Source: Alphaproteobacteria bacterium (GTDB lineage Bacteria; Pseudomonadota; Alphaproteobacteria; RF32; CAG-239). Taken from it: a stretch of DNA of 58,562 nucleotides. Positions 44,163-52,941 of this stretch are shown in pieces (position 1 is the stretch's first letter; the number at the start of each line of letters is the position of its first letter). Position numbers and translations under genes: made by a program. The notes beneath the pieces were generated by a model. It made no database searches, was not told the DNA's origin, and saw nothing but the letters and a program-made list of their open reading frames with translations. Location of the stretch: assembly GCA_017480745.1 (NCBI GenBank), contig JAFUSA010000020.1:1-58562 (forward strand), given 5' to 3'.

Positions 44163-44660
44163 CTACTCAATGGCATAAATGTCTTTTACTTGCCATTTAT
44201 ATTCCCCACTGCTTGGCGCCAAAACATAAATTACGGTGCCTTGACATAAACCAAACCAACTACCGTTACACGTACTTTCAGTATATATTTCGGTTGTGTT
44301 GTTCAACAAAACTTTTTTATCTGTAAAGCGAAAATTCATTTCTGTCGGACGCTCAACACTCGGATCTTTCATAAATATAAACGATGGCAACTCTAATTTT
44401 TTGCAAATTGCTAAATCTGGGTTCAAAGTACATTTAACAGTCCATTCAACCGCACAAAGTTGCTCATTACTTTCCGAACATTCTTCTTTAACATTTTCTG
44501 CCGCCAAATTATAAACTGTTTCCGGCAGGGTTTCTTTTACCTCTTGCGGCTGAGCTGTTTGTTCATTGCTAACCGTTGCCGGTTTAGATTTTTGCAACAA
44601 AGAAAAGCTAAAGCCGACAATAGCCAATAAAGCAATAACTACAACAATTTTTTTCCACAT
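44163..44660 (-). CDS. Unknown membrane-anchored envelope protein
   Basis: The protein has 165 residues with one N-terminal transmembrane helix (about 4-22) and a periplasmic domain with six Cys that could form disulfides (KEECSES, QLCAVEW, VKCTL, AICKK, STCNGS, GLCQG). The cysteines and signal anchor suggest export. GGGAGATAAGTT sets the ATG. It follows the outer-membrane barrel gene by 11 bp and is probably co-transcribed with it. No family was recognised. Confidence 0.65.
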   Translation of the reverse strand: MWKKIVVVIALLAIVGFSFSLLQKSKPATVSNEQTAQPQEVKETLPETVYNLAAENVKEECSESNEQLCAVEWTVKCTLNPDLAICKKLELPSFIFMKDPSVERPTEMNFRFTDKKVLLNNTTEIYTESTCNGSWFGLCQGTVIYVLAPSSGEYKWQVKDIYAIE

Positions 44661-44671
44661 AACTTATCTCC

Positions 44672-45226
44672 CTAAAAATGATATTCAACTCCGGCACTGT
44701 ATTCCATATTATGATCATAGCCGGTCAAATGGTCAAAATTAACATGGCGCACAACAAAGCGTGTTTGCCAATTTTTGTTAAAAATATACTTAAATCCGCC
44801 ACCAAAACGATAACCGTAACCATGTTCGTTATAATGTTTGGCCGGAACCGATTTTGTATTATACACATATTCTCCGATTCCGGTTGTGGCCAACAAAGAA
44901 AAATTTTTCTCACAACCAAGTGGCAAATAAGCAATCAAATCTAACCCGTAAGCACGATATGATGTTTTAATATTTTCACCGTTAGGCCGGCGTTTATTCG
45001 ATTCGCTCTGTCCAAAAAATACTTCCGTGCCGAAATATTTACTATAATCCGAACCTATGCGCACCACGGCGGCATTATGATATGGCTCAAAACCTTTGGC
45101 ATTAGTTCGACTATAAACGTAGTCTGCTCCAACATACGGAGAATAATGGTAACTGTCTGCCACAGCCATTTTAACAAATCCGCCAACCATAATCGCACTT
45201 GTTAAAAAAAATGTAATCTTTTTCAT
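44672..45226 (-). CDS. Small outer-membrane beta-barrel protein
   Basis: The protein has 184 residues with a signal peptide (MKKITFFLTSAIMVGGFVKMAVA) and a predicted 8-strand barrel of the opacity/OmpA type: YVGADYVYSR, AAVVRIGSDYSKYFGTEVFFGQ, YRAYGLDLIAYLP, ATTGIGEYVY, YRFGGGFKYIF, QTRFVVRHV and EYSAGVEYHF. It ends in Phe, the signal for barrel assembly by BamA. It may be a surface adhesin-like protein or a structural porin-like protein. It is divergent from pilin 10. Confidence 0.75.
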   Translation of the reverse strand: MKKITFFLTSAIMVGGFVKMAVADSYHYSPYVGADYVYSRTNAKGFEPYHNAAVVRIGSDYSKYFGTEVFFGQSESNKRRPNGENIKTSYRAYGLDLIAYLPLGCEKNFSLLATTGIGEYVYNTKSVPAKHYNEHGYGYRFGGGFKYIFNKNWQTRFVVRHVNFDHLTGYDHNMEYSAGVEYHF

Positions 45227-45301
45227 TTAACATTCCCTTTTGTAATTATACCCCCTATTATAATACAAAGATAAAAAAAATAAAGTATTTTATAAAAGTT
45301 A

Positions 45302-45330
45302 TTGAGAATCTTATTTTTTTGTGTTACAAT
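45302..45330 (+). promoter_or_regulatory. Promoter of leaderless pilin 10
   Basis: TTGAGA (45302-45307), 17-bp spacer, TACAAT (45325-45330). The -10 and preceding T-run match the pilin 5 promoter almost base for base, but the Shine-Dalgarno follows within about 20 bases. Confidence 0.7.
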
Positions 45331-45353
45331 ACCGCAAAACGAAAGGAAGCTAC

Positions 45354-45947
45354 ATGTATAATACAAATGAAAAAGGGCGTTCCATGGTGGAAATGATTGG
45401 CTATATGGCTGTTGTGATAGCCGTTGTAATGTCAGTTGGACACATTGTTTCAAGCGCATTTGAGGAACACAAATACAGTCAAGCCACTATTCAATTAAGC
45501 GAACTTGCCGGAGCCATAACCAAAGCTTCTGCCATAGATCCCGATTATTCAGAAGTTATCGATAAAATCACGCCAACAATAACCGATGAAGGAAGAAGAA
45601 TCTTACCATCATCTTTTTCCATTAACGATAACACCATCACCCACGCTTTCGGCGGTGAAGTAAAATTAGGGCTTGGTGAAGGCGAAGAAAATAATGTATT
45701 TTACATTGAATACGACGGACTGGATCGCAAACCATGTATCGAATTGGCTATGAAAGACTGGACCAAAAACACTGTTATCAACCTCAAAGCCATTATCATC
45801 AATCAAGAAAATCAATGGTATTGGCCATCTTACTTTGTTGAAGGTGCAAATGAGCTGCCTGTTACCCGTGATGCAGTTGCCGGTGTTGATGACGATGGTC
45901 AATGCAACAAAGAAAGCGAAAACACAATTCGTTGGCTATTCTATTAA
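45354..45947 (+). CDS. Divergent type IV prepilin-like protein (pilin 10), no leader RNA
   Basis: The start ATG 45354 (MYNTNEKG) follows GAAAGGAAGCTAC, giving 197 residues. The processing site is GRSMVEMIGY with Glu at +5, but the helix differs from the others (MAVVIAVVMSVGHIVSSAF). The family motif is kept as KPCIELAMKDWTKN. A late Cys (GQCNKES) could pair with it. It has the family promoter and Shine-Dalgarno but none of the 170-200 nt structured leader. It may be a minor, constitutive or differently timed pilin. Confidence 0.8.
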   Translation: MYNTNEKGRSMVEMIGYMAVVIAVVMSVGHIVSSAFEEHKYSQATIQLSELAGAITKASAIDPDYSEVIDKITPTITDEGRRILPSSFSINDNTITHAFGGEVKLGLGEGEENNVFYIEYDGLDRKPCIELAMKDWTKNTVINLKAIIINQENQWYWPSYFVEGANELPVTRDAVAGVDDDGQCNKESENTIRWLFY

Positions 45948-46038
45948 GAATATGTGGTTAATTTGCATTAATTGTTGAAATCGTAGATAATTGTTGGTAT
46001 TTGTTACAGAAACATAATTTTATTTAAGGAGATGTGAT

Positions 46039-46470
46039 ATGACAGCGTCTATTGTTTTGCCACCGGATTATAAGCCTTCGGCAGATGAAGAGTATATGAA
46101 TGAAATGCAGTTGGAATATTTTCGTCAGAAATTGGAAAATTGGAAAAAGTCTCTTGTTACGCAATCCACTTCAACTTTGGACGAGTTACGGCAAGGCGGT
46201 TTAAATCAGCCGGACGATATTGATCGCGCATCTTTAGAAACCGATAAATCGTTGGATTTGCGCACAAAAGACAGAATTCGCAAGTTAATTTCAAAAATTG
46301 ATGAAGCTTTAGACAGAATAGAAGACGGCACATACGGGTATTGTGAAGAGACCGGTGAGCCTATCGGAATTGAACGTTTAGAAGCACGTCCGGTGGCTAC
46401 TCTTTCCATTGAGGCACAAGAGCGTCACGAGCGTATGGAAAAAACTTTTGATGATGATAATGACGCCTAA
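46039..46470 (+). CDS. dksA: DksA-type RNA polymerase-binding regulator
   Basis: DksA binds in the RNA polymerase secondary channel and, with ppGpp, controls rRNA and biosynthetic promoters. It has 143 residues. The N-terminal coiled coil has MNEMQLEYFRQKLENWKKSL. The tip Asp pair is probably in the DDIDRAS segment. The C-terminal zinc-finger fold has YGYCEETGEPIGIERLEARP, with only one of the four usual Cys, as in many alphaproteobacterial DksA proteins. AAGGAGATGTGAT sets the ATG. It leads the dksA-maf-rng-yacG run. Confidence 0.93.
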   Translation: MTASIVLPPDYKPSADEEYMNEMQLEYFRQKLENWKKSLVTQSTSTLDELRQGGLNQPDDIDRASLETDKSLDLRTKDRIRKLISKIDEALDRIEDGTYGYCEETGEPIGIERLEARPVATLSIEAQERHERMEKTFDDDNDA

Positions 46471-46472
46471 AA

Positions 46473-47045
46473 ATGCAGAATAAAGATTTTATTTTGGCAT
46501 CATCTTCGCCTCAACGGATTGCCTTGTTGAGGCAGGTTGGTTTTGAGCCTAAGGAAATTGTGCCTGCCGATATTGATGAAAGCACACTCCGCCATGAAAG
46601 ACCTCTTCCGTATGTAAAAAGAATGGCTTTGAATAAAGCTCTGTGTGTTGCAAAAAAACGCCAAGGAGAAAACGTTTTAGCCTGCGATACGATTGTTACA
46701 GTCGGACTTCGTATTGTCCACAAGGCAAAAAATGTTGACGAACAACGCCGTTATTTGAATATGATGTCTGGTCGTTCGCACAAAGTTATAAGCTCGGTTT
46801 GTTTAATAAATAAGGAAGGCCATGTGTCTCAACGCACAGTCATTAGCAGAATATCCATGAAAGTTTTCAGTCCGGAAGAATTGGATGAATATTTGGCAAG
46901 CGGAGAGTGGCAAGGTGTTTGCGGATATAAAATAGAAGGCAGAATGGCCGGTTACATTACTCGTTTGGTAGGTTCTTATTCCGGTGTTGTGGGGTTGCCA
47001 CTAAATGAAACATTAAATTTGTTAAAAGGAGAAGGTATAAAATGA
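46473..47045 (+). CDS. maf: Maf-family nucleoside triphosphate pyrophosphatase
   Basis: Maf hydrolyses non-canonical or methylated NTPs to monophosphates. The protein has 190 residues. The N-terminal signature is ILASSSPQRIALLRQVGFEP. CDTIVTVGLRIV and SGRSHKVISSVCLI are the family core, and YKIEGRMAGYITRLVGSYSGVVGLPL closes it. It begins two bases after dksA and overlaps rng by four bases, so it is translationally coupled on both sides. Confidence 0.93.
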   Translation: MQNKDFILASSSPQRIALLRQVGFEPKEIVPADIDESTLRHERPLPYVKRMALNKALCVAKKRQGENVLACDTIVTVGLRIVHKAKNVDEQRRYLNMMSGRSHKVISSVCLINKEGHVSQRTVISRISMKVFSPEELDEYLASGEWQGVCGYKIEGRMAGYITRLVGSYSGVVGLPLNETLNLLKGEGIK

Positions 47046-48205
47046 AAGCGCAGAAAATAGTTTATGACAGAAACGACGAGGCATTCGGTATTGCCATATT
47101 TGATGATAAAGGATTGATGGAAATAGATATCTTTGATCGGACACGAGCCTTGGAAGGTAATGTTTATTTGGGACGTATTGTCAAAAAAATCAAACTTGCC
47201 GATGATAAGTTCGGTTTTATGGTTAATATTGGCGATGGCGTTGAAGCCTTCTTAAATTCTTATGAACCTGCTCTTAAAGAAGCAAATATGAACGAGGGAC
47301 AAAGTGTTGTTGTGCAGGTTGCTCAGGAAAAAAGAGCCGAAAAAGGGGCAAAAGTTGTGCGTAACATTCAATTGGTCGGCACCTATTTGGTTTATTGCCC
47401 ATTTAAATATGATGTTGAAGCCTCTCGCAAGATTGAAGATGCCGAAAAAGTGGCTAAATATATTAAGACAGTCAGGGAAAATTCCGTTGGTCAAGAAGGG
47501 TGGATTCTCCGTACTTTGGCTGCCGAGGCAAATGAAGAGGATATTGTGGCAGAAATGAAGGTATTGCGTGAAACCTATGATAATATTCGCAAAAAAGCGC
47601 GCACTTTGCAAGCTCCGGCCTTGCTGTTTAATAAAGAAAATCCGCTGATGGAATATATCAGACGTTACCGCGATACTTTGCAAGAAGTTGTGGTTGATAC
47701 CCCTAATCTGAAATCCGAAGTTGAAACAATTTTTGACGGCAATATAGTGTTGCAAAAAGACAGTTTTGAAGAATATGGCGTGGAAGATGCCATTATTGAC
47801 GCGTTAAACTGCTCGGTAAGGCTCAAAAACGGCGGACGATTGCAAATTGAAGAAACACGTGCTTTTGTTGCTATTGATGTAGACAGTTCCGGCATTAGAA
47901 ACACCGGAGAGATTGATAATTTGAATATTGAGGCAGCCAAAGAAATAGCCAGACAGATTCGCCTGCGTAATTTGGCAGGAAAAATTATAATCGATTTTGC
48001 CGGTTCTTCCGAATATCGCTTTATGAAACGAATTATTGATTGCTTGGAAGAAGAGTTAGCGGACGATGCTTGTCATAGCCGTGTTTTGGGTTTAAGCCGA
48101 GCCGGCAATATTGAGATTATTCGTCAACGCCGCCGTCCGAGCCTGCGAGATATATACACGGTAGAATGCCCAACATGCAACGGAACAGGAAGAGTTGAAC
48201 CGTGA
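47042..48205 (+). CDS. rng: Ribonuclease E/G family endoribonuclease, compact
   Basis: This endoribonuclease for rRNA processing and mRNA decay has 387 residues. That is shorter than RNase G (about 490) and lacks the long RNase E scaffold tail. The S1 domain is near the N-terminus (NVYLGRIVKKIKLADDKFGFMVNIGDGVEAF). The catalytic Asp residues lie in VAIDVDSSG and IIIDFAGSSE. A zinc-link CPTCNGTG lies at the very C-terminus. In alphaproteobacteria this compact form commonly sits between maf and yacG, exactly as here. It overlaps both neighbours. Confidence 0.92.
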   Translation: MKAQKIVYDRNDEAFGIAIFDDKGLMEIDIFDRTRALEGNVYLGRIVKKIKLADDKFGFMVNIGDGVEAFLNSYEPALKEANMNEGQSVVVQVAQEKRAEKGAKVVRNIQLVGTYLVYCPFKYDVEASRKIEDAEKVAKYIKTVRENSVGQEGWILRTLAAEANEEDIVAEMKVLRETYDNIRKKARTLQAPALLFNKENPLMEYIRRYRDTLQEVVVDTPNLKSEVETIFDGNIVLQKDSFEEYGVEDAIIDALNCSVRLKNGGRLQIEETRAFVAIDVDSSGIRNTGEIDNLNIEAAKEIARQIRLRNLAGKIIIDFAGSSEYRFMKRIIDCLEEELADDACHSRVLGLSRAGNIEIIRQRRRPSLRDIYTVECPTCNGTGRVEP

Positions 48206-48414
48206 GTGAAGTGGTTAAACTGCATAAATGCCCGATCTGTGGCACACAATTTACAAGCAAAGAGTATATTCCCTTTTGTTCAAAACGGTGTGCCGATGTA
48301 GATTTGGGTCGTTGGTTTAACGGGGCATACACAGTAGAATCTCAAGATTTGGACGATACGGAAATTGAAGAGTTGAACAAGGCTTTAACAAATGCAGATA
48401 AATCAGCAGAATAA
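48202..48414 (+). CDS. yacG: DNA gyrase inhibitor YacG
   Basis: This is a 70-residue zinc protein. The four ligands are visible as CPICGTQF and FCSKRCADVDLGRWF. In E. coli YacG binds the GyrB C-terminal domain and inhibits gyrase. The start is GTG 48202, overlapping the rng stop (GTGA). An AT-rich, Glu-rich tail completes it. Its end overlaps the next gene by 23 bases in another frame. Confidence 0.93.
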   Translation: MSEVVKLHKCPICGTQFTSKEYIPFCSKRCADVDLGRWFNGAYTVESQDLDDTEIEELNKALTNADKSAE

Positions 48415-49522
48415 CCTGAACATAAACCTAAAAAACGATGTTTTAGACATAACTTTATCCGGAGATGCTTTGGGCTGCAATGTTGAACAAAATCTGCAAA
48501 ATCTAATTTCGGCCACAAAAACGACACATGTCAAGTCTTTAACCATTCAGGCGAAGAATCTTAAAAATTGGGATTCCTCGCTTTTGGCCTTTTTGTATGA
48601 GGTAATTTCGCTAACTAAAAAACAAAACATAAGTTATGATATAAATAACTTGCCGCAAAATTTGCAAGATTTGCTGAACTTAGCTTTATCCGTAGATCGC
48701 AAACCTACACGAGGCAATGCTGAAAAGTATAATTTTTTAGGAAGAATCGGCCAAAAAACCATAAACTTATGGCATAAAATTACTTCGGCACTTGATTTTA
48801 TGGGCGACGTATGCGAAGCAATCGGCCGTTTTTGCGTTTTCAAATCAATTATGCGCAAAGTTGATTTTTGGGCCGCATTGGAAGATTGCGGACCCAAAGC
48901 ATTAGGAATTGTTTCATTGATAAGCTTTTTGGTTGGTCTTATTTTAGCATTCGTCGGAGCTGTTCAGTTAGAAACATTTGGCGCCCAAATTTATATTGCC
49001 AGTTTGGTAACAATCGGAATGTGTCGAATAATGGGAGCCATTATGGTGGGCATTATTATGGCCGGTCGCACCGGCTCTTCCTACGCAGCCACAATAGGCA
49101 CCATGCAGGTAAATGAAGAATTAGATGCACTGCAAACCATGGGGTTATCACACATAGATTTTTTGGTTTTGCCTCGTTTGCTGGCTTTGCTGATTGCCAT
49201 GCCGATATTAACAATGTTGGCCGACTTTATGGGAATGGTCGGTGGGGCCTTTGTCGGAGTGATTATAATGGGTTTGCCCAATGTTGAATATTGGAAATAT
49301 GCATTTGAAGCGTTTAGTTTAGATAATTTTTTGGTGGGCATTTTTCACGGATTCTGTTTCGGTTTTATTATTGCCCTATGCGGATGTTACAGCGGTTTAA
49401 CTTGCGGACGCAACGCCGACAGCGTTGGTGTAGCCACTACTCGAAGCGTTGTTAATGCTATTGTTTGGATGATTGTGGCAACCGGAATTATTACCATAAT
49501 TTTTCAGGAGTTGGGCATATGA
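48392..49522 (+). CDS. mlaE: Lipid ABC transporter permease MlaE with fused STAS domain
   Basis: The protein has 376 residues. About 1-100 is a STAS-type domain (LDITLSGDALG, SLTIQAKNLKNWDSSLLAFLYEV), the role played by separate MlaB in E. coli. About 125-376 is the MlaE permease with VGLILAFVGAVQLETFGAQIYIASLV and GRTGSSYAATIGTMQVNEELDAL, plus a helical end with CYSGLTCGRNADSVGVATTRSVVNA. The system moves phospholipids between the membranes to keep the outer leaflet asymmetric. ATG 48392 lies inside the yacG end. Confidence 0.92.
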   Translation: MQINQQNNLNINLKNDVLDITLSGDALGCNVEQNLQNLISATKTTHVKSLTIQAKNLKNWDSSLLAFLYEVISLTKKQNISYDINNLPQNLQDLLNLALSVDRKPTRGNAEKYNFLGRIGQKTINLWHKITSALDFMGDVCEAIGRFCVFKSIMRKVDFWAALEDCGPKALGIVSLISFLVGLILAFVGAVQLETFGAQIYIASLVTIGMCRIMGAIMVGIIMAGRTGSSYAATIGTMQVNEELDALQTMGLSHIDFLVLPRLLALLIAMPILTMLADFMGMVGGAFVGVIIMGLPNVEYWKYAFEAFSLDNFLVGIFHGFCFGFIIALCGCYSGLTCGRNADSVGVATTRSVVNAIVWMIVATGIITIIFQELGI

Positions 49523-50274
49523 GCAAAGAAGCAATTATAGATGTTCATAGCTTAACTGTCGGATACGGTGATTATGTTTTGTTAAAAGACGCGTCTTATC
49601 AAATTAACAAAGGTGATATTTTCATTATTATGGGAGGTAGCGGTTGCGGTAAAAGTAGCATGCTGCGGGTATTAACAGGCTTAGTACCTCCCCTTGCCGG
49701 CAATGTGGTAATAAACGGCGTGGATATTACCACCGCAGACGAAAGTCAAATACAAGCAATACGCAAAAAGTCAGGTATTCTATATCAGAGCGGAGCACTG
49801 TTCAGTTCTATGACTTTGGCTGAAAACATTGCTTTGCCACTACAACAATATTCTGATTATTCTCCGCAAAGCATACGTGAATTAGCGCACTTAAAGTTAG
49901 CTTTGGTGGGTTTAGCCGGTTTTGACGATTTTTATCCGTCGGAAATAAGCGGAGGAATGAAGAAACGCGCCGGCTTAGCGCGGGCGTTAGCGCTTGATCC
50001 GGATATAGTTTATTTTGACGAACCGTCTGCCGGACTTGATCCGATAAGTTCACGAAATTTAGATGATTTGATTATAGAATTAAATCGTAGTTTGGGCACA
50101 ACAATTGTGGTGGTAACGCATGAACTTGCCTCTATTTTTGCCATTGGAAACAACTCCATTTTTTTGGATGCGGAAAGTAAAACAATTTTAGCGCGTGGCA
50201 ACCCGAATGATTTAGTAAAAAATCCACCAAATAAAGAAGTATATAAGTTTTTAACACGAGGAGGAGAAAAATAA
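49519..50274 (+). CDS. mlaF: Lipid ABC transporter ATPase MlaF
   Basis: ATG 49519 overlaps the mlaE stop (ATGA), giving 251 residues. The protein is the cytosolic ATPase of the Mla complex. Walker A is GGSGCGKSSM, the signature motif is SGGMKKRAGLARALALD, Walker B is IVYFDEPSAGLDP, and the H-loop is VVVTHELAS. QSGALFSSMTLAENIALPL is typical of the MlaF subfamily. It is coupled to mlaE and followed by mlaD. Confidence 0.95.
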   Translation: MSKEAIIDVHSLTVGYGDYVLLKDASYQINKGDIFIIMGGSGCGKSSMLRVLTGLVPPLAGNVVINGVDITTADESQIQAIRKKSGILYQSGALFSSMTLAENIALPLQQYSDYSPQSIRELAHLKLALVGLAGFDDFYPSEISGGMKKRAGLARALALDPDIVYFDEPSAGLDPISSRNLDDLIIELNRSLGTTIVVVTHELASIFAIGNNSIFLDAESKTILARGNPNDLVKNPPNKEVYKFLTRGGEK

Positions 50275-50275
50275 G

Positions 50276-51049
50276 ATGCAAAAGAAAAAAACATACGAAT
50301 TAACCGGTTTGTTTGTGATTTTGGGTATAATTTGCTTCTGCGGAATAATCATGCACTATGTCGGCAAAAAATTTGCCGCTGACAGCTCCAATTTAGTTGT
50401 TATGTATTTTGAAGAATCCATTAGTGGTTTGACAGTCGGTTCACCTGTTGTATTTAGAGGAGTTGAAGTCGGGAAAGTGGTAAAAATACGTTTGGTATCT
50501 GATTTAAAAGAGGGAACTTTTAAAACTCCGGTTTATGTTTCTTTCAATCAAATTAGAGCTTTACAAGCAGCACAAGATAACGAGGACGGACGTGAAATGT
50601 TAAACAACTTAATTAACAAAGGGTTGCGCGCCCAGCTCATGACTGCTAACTATTTAACCGGACAATTAATGATTGAATTGCAGATGGATCCTAACTCCAA
50701 AGCTGTTTTACGCGGCACGGGACGATATCCGGAAATTCCAACAACCGCTTCCCCGTTAGAAACAATTTCCAAAGATTTGCAAGAACTTCCGTTGCAAGAA
50801 ATCATTGCCCGTATGGGAAACGTTTTGAATAACTTGGATGAAAATTTGCCGCAAATTCTGGAAAACATCAATAACATTACAACCAAAATTGATCATGTGA
50901 TGGATAAAAAGAATAGCGAAACAACAAAAACTTTAAATAATTTTAACAATACTTTGGAAGAAATTTCCAAAGCAAGTCGTTCAATTAAAAATTTAACGGA
51001 TTATCTTGAACGTCATCCGGAGGCAATTATTCAAGGCAAGGAGAAGTAA
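50276..51049 (+). CDS. mlaD: MlaD/MCE-family substrate-binding protein
   Basis: The protein has 257 residues with one N-terminal transmembrane helix (about 10-32) and an MCE domain (about 38-150) with YFEESISGLTVGSPVVFRGVEVGKVVKI, which carries the lipid through a periplasmic ring. A helical coiled-coil end follows (NVLNNLDENLPQILENINNITTKI). GAGGAGGAGAAAAATAAG precedes the ATG. It is longer than E. coli MlaD (about 180), closer to the PqiB/YrbD-like alphaproteobacterial form. Confidence 0.92.
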   Translation: MQKKKTYELTGLFVILGIICFCGIIMHYVGKKFAADSSNLVVMYFEESISGLTVGSPVVFRGVEVGKVVKIRLVSDLKEGTFKTPVYVSFNQIRALQAAQDNEDGREMLNNLINKGLRAQLMTANYLTGQLMIELQMDPNSKAVLRGTGRYPEIPTTASPLETISKDLQELPLQEIIARMGNVLNNLDENLPQILENINNITTKIDHVMDKKNSETTKTLNNFNNTLEEISKASRSIKNLTDYLERHPEAIIQGKEK

Positions 51050-51050
51050 A

Positions 51051-51617
51051 ATGAAAAAAACAGCAATAATCGGACTTTTTATTTTATTAAGCGCTTGCAG
51101 CTGGCGCTCGCCTAATGCCGAATTTTACGTTATGAACAGTCAAGGTTTGTCTGAAATATCGGCTCGCAAATTAAATATTGCCGTTGCGCGCGTAAAAGTG
51201 CCTGATATGTTAGATAGAGCGCAGATGGTTGTATATGATAAGGACAGCGATAAAGTTAATATTTTGGAATTTAACCGCTGGGTAGAAGTTTTACCTGATA
51301 TATTGCAAAGCACTATAACCAACGACTTAATCGCCTATCTGCCAAATGCATATATTAAAAACACCTATTTTGATTCTACACAAATGCAATATAGTGTAAA
51401 TGTTGAAATTAACCGTATTGCGGCATACAAGGGAGATAAAGTTATTTTATCTGCTTGGTGGAACATTACCAATGCCGGCGGATATGTTTTGAGGCGTGAA
51501 CAAGTATCTTATGAAATTAAAGTAAAAGGCGATTCAATTTCAGACTTGGTAGAAGCACAAAGCGAGGCTGTTCACCAGCTGTCCAAAGCAATTGCCGAAC
51601 AGCTGGCAAAGATGTAA
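51051..51617 (+). CDS. ABC-type transport auxiliary lipoprotein (PqiC/DUF330-like)
   Basis: ATG 51051 (MKKTAIIGLFILLSACSW), two bases after mlaD and just past its GGAGAAG site, gives 188 residues. The lipobox is LSAC (Cys16). The mature domain, ARKLNIAVARVKVPDMLDRAQMVVYD...RWVEVLPDILQSTITNDLIAYLP, matches the PqiC/ABC auxiliary lipoprotein fold, which docks the periplasmic part of MCE transporters to the outer membrane. It is the last gene of the dksA-to-mla run. Confidence 0.88.
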   Translation: MKKTAIIGLFILLSACSWRSPNAEFYVMNSQGLSEISARKLNIAVARVKVPDMLDRAQMVVYDKDSDKVNILEFNRWVEVLPDILQSTITNDLIAYLPNAYIKNTYFDSTQMQYSVNVEINRIAAYKGDKVILSAWWNITNAGGYVLRREQVSYEIKVKGDSISDLVEAQSEAVHQLSKAIAEQLAKM

Positions 51618-51651
51618 GAGAAAAAGTTATATTGAACTTTTTCTTTTTACA

Positions 51652-51687
51652 AAAATCTCCATAGCTTATGACTATGGAGATTTTTTG
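51652..51687. terminator. Bidirectional terminator after the mla operon
   Basis: AAAAATCTCCATAG (51652-51665) pairs with CTATGGAGATTTTTT (51673-51687). Confidence 0.85.
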
Positions 51688-51697
51688 ATAGATTTTT

Positions 51698-52564
51698 TCA
51701 AATAGCCGATAACTGCTTTTTCCACTCATTGATTTTGAGATACAAGTCATCTTCAATTTCCTTGCGGCTGAATTTGAGAGCCCAAAACATTTTGACAAAC
51801 TGAACCGGAGCGGATAGCGGTAAACGCGATACACATATCGGAAATTCACTTTTCAGATACAAACCGGCTTTGGCAACGTATTTTGGAATAGCTTGCCCCA
51901 GCGGAGCCATAAACTTTCCCTCATATTTGCCATTAACAAAGTGATCATACAATGCAGCGGCCTCTGAAAGCAAGGGCAACCCGTTAGCCAACCCTTTACC
52001 GTTATAGAGCTGCAACATATCTTCCAACGTTTCGCCCGGCACAAAGTAATAAGCGTTAAGATGAGACGTTCCAGGAAACTGCTTTGTTGAAAAAGCAACC
52101 GTTCTCTCAATTTTCTTTGATATTCTTTGCGTCAAACAAAAAATGATCGGCTCTTGATCACCGTTAAGGTAATCGGCAATTTCTTTGATGTTAGCCCCTG
52201 TATTGGTTCCGCCATCTAAAATTTTGGTCGGAAAATCACCAAAACTACGAATAACCATTGATAACTTTTCACCCTCGGTCATAATCAGTCCGCTGTCAGA
52301 TCGATTCAGATACTTGGAAAGCATACCGGAACCGCCACAGCAAAGCAACCTTGGAGACTTACCAAACTTGCGTCTGGCCTTTTTCATGATTATGGCCGCA
52401 TAAAAAGCCGACACCACATCATCACCAATCGCTACCACATACTTTGGCTCAAAGAGCAACTCTCCGTTTGTGTCCAAACAGTTTGTTTTTTGCGCGAAAA
52501 ACTCAAAAACTACACCTGCTTGTAACCAGCAATAGGCTGATAAATCTACACCATTCATAAGCAT
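51698..52564 (-). CDS. DUF218 / YdcF-like protein
   Basis: The protein has 288 residues and is mainly soluble. The central part has the layout of DUF218 proteins: YVVAIGDDVVSAFYAAIIMKKARRKFG, then LLCCGGSGML, a Glu-rich segment, and ILDGGTNTGANIKEIADYL, which parallels the NT-x-EN motif. DUF218 proteins such as SanA and YdcF are linked to envelope maintenance or small-molecule binding, but the function is unsettled. No strong Shine-Dalgarno precedes ATG 52564, and an ATG two codons later is possible. It stands alone. Confidence 0.65.
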   Translation of the reverse strand: MLMNGVDLSAYCWLQAGVVFEFFAQKTNCLDTNGELLFEPKYVVAIGDDVVSAFYAAIIMKKARRKFGKSPRLLCCGGSGMLSKYLNRSDSGLIMTEGEKLSMVIRSFGDFPTKILDGGTNTGANIKEIADYLNGDQEPIIFCLTQRISKKIERTVAFSTKQFPGTSHLNAYYFVPGETLEDMLQLYNGKGLANGLPLLSEAAALYDHFVNGKYEGKFMAPLGQAIPKYVAKAGLYLKSEFPICVSRLPLSAPVQFVKMFWALKFSRKEIEDDLYLKINEWKKQLSAI

Positions 52565-52748
52565 AAAAATTATTAAATTATATAAACAAGTGGTAGTTTC
52601 ATATATTATCTTTTATTTTTTGTCAATAGTTACATTAAAAAAATCACCCGAAAAACATTCATCTATAAAATTTACTAAAAAAATTGTTATTTTCTTAAAC
52701 AAATATCTTTACATTACCCAAAATATGGTGTAACATTACACCTGTCTT

Positions 52749-52824
<76 letters not shown>

Positions 52825-52828
52825 ATAT

Positions 52829-52854
52829 AAAGCCTTGTTTTTCAAGGCTTTTTT
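52829..52854 (+). terminator. Terminator of tRNA-Ala
   Basis: AAAGCCTTG (52829-52837) pairs with CAAGGCTTTTTT (52843-52854). Confidence 0.8.
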
Positions 52855-52941
52855 GTTTTAAATACTCTATCAATTACAATTTAAATAAAGTGATGGAAAA
52901 TGACTAATAAGTTAAGAATGAGAATTATTTTATAATCATTT

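Noticed and set aside
46330..46400. DksA as a damaged gene because zinc cysteines are missing
   Set aside because: A single-Cys finger (YGYCEETGEPIG) is the usual alphaproteobacterial form, and the frame is intact.
47252..47755. 167-codon minus-strand ORF inside rng
   Set aside because: It is antisense to conserved RNase G catalytic sequence and has no independent support.
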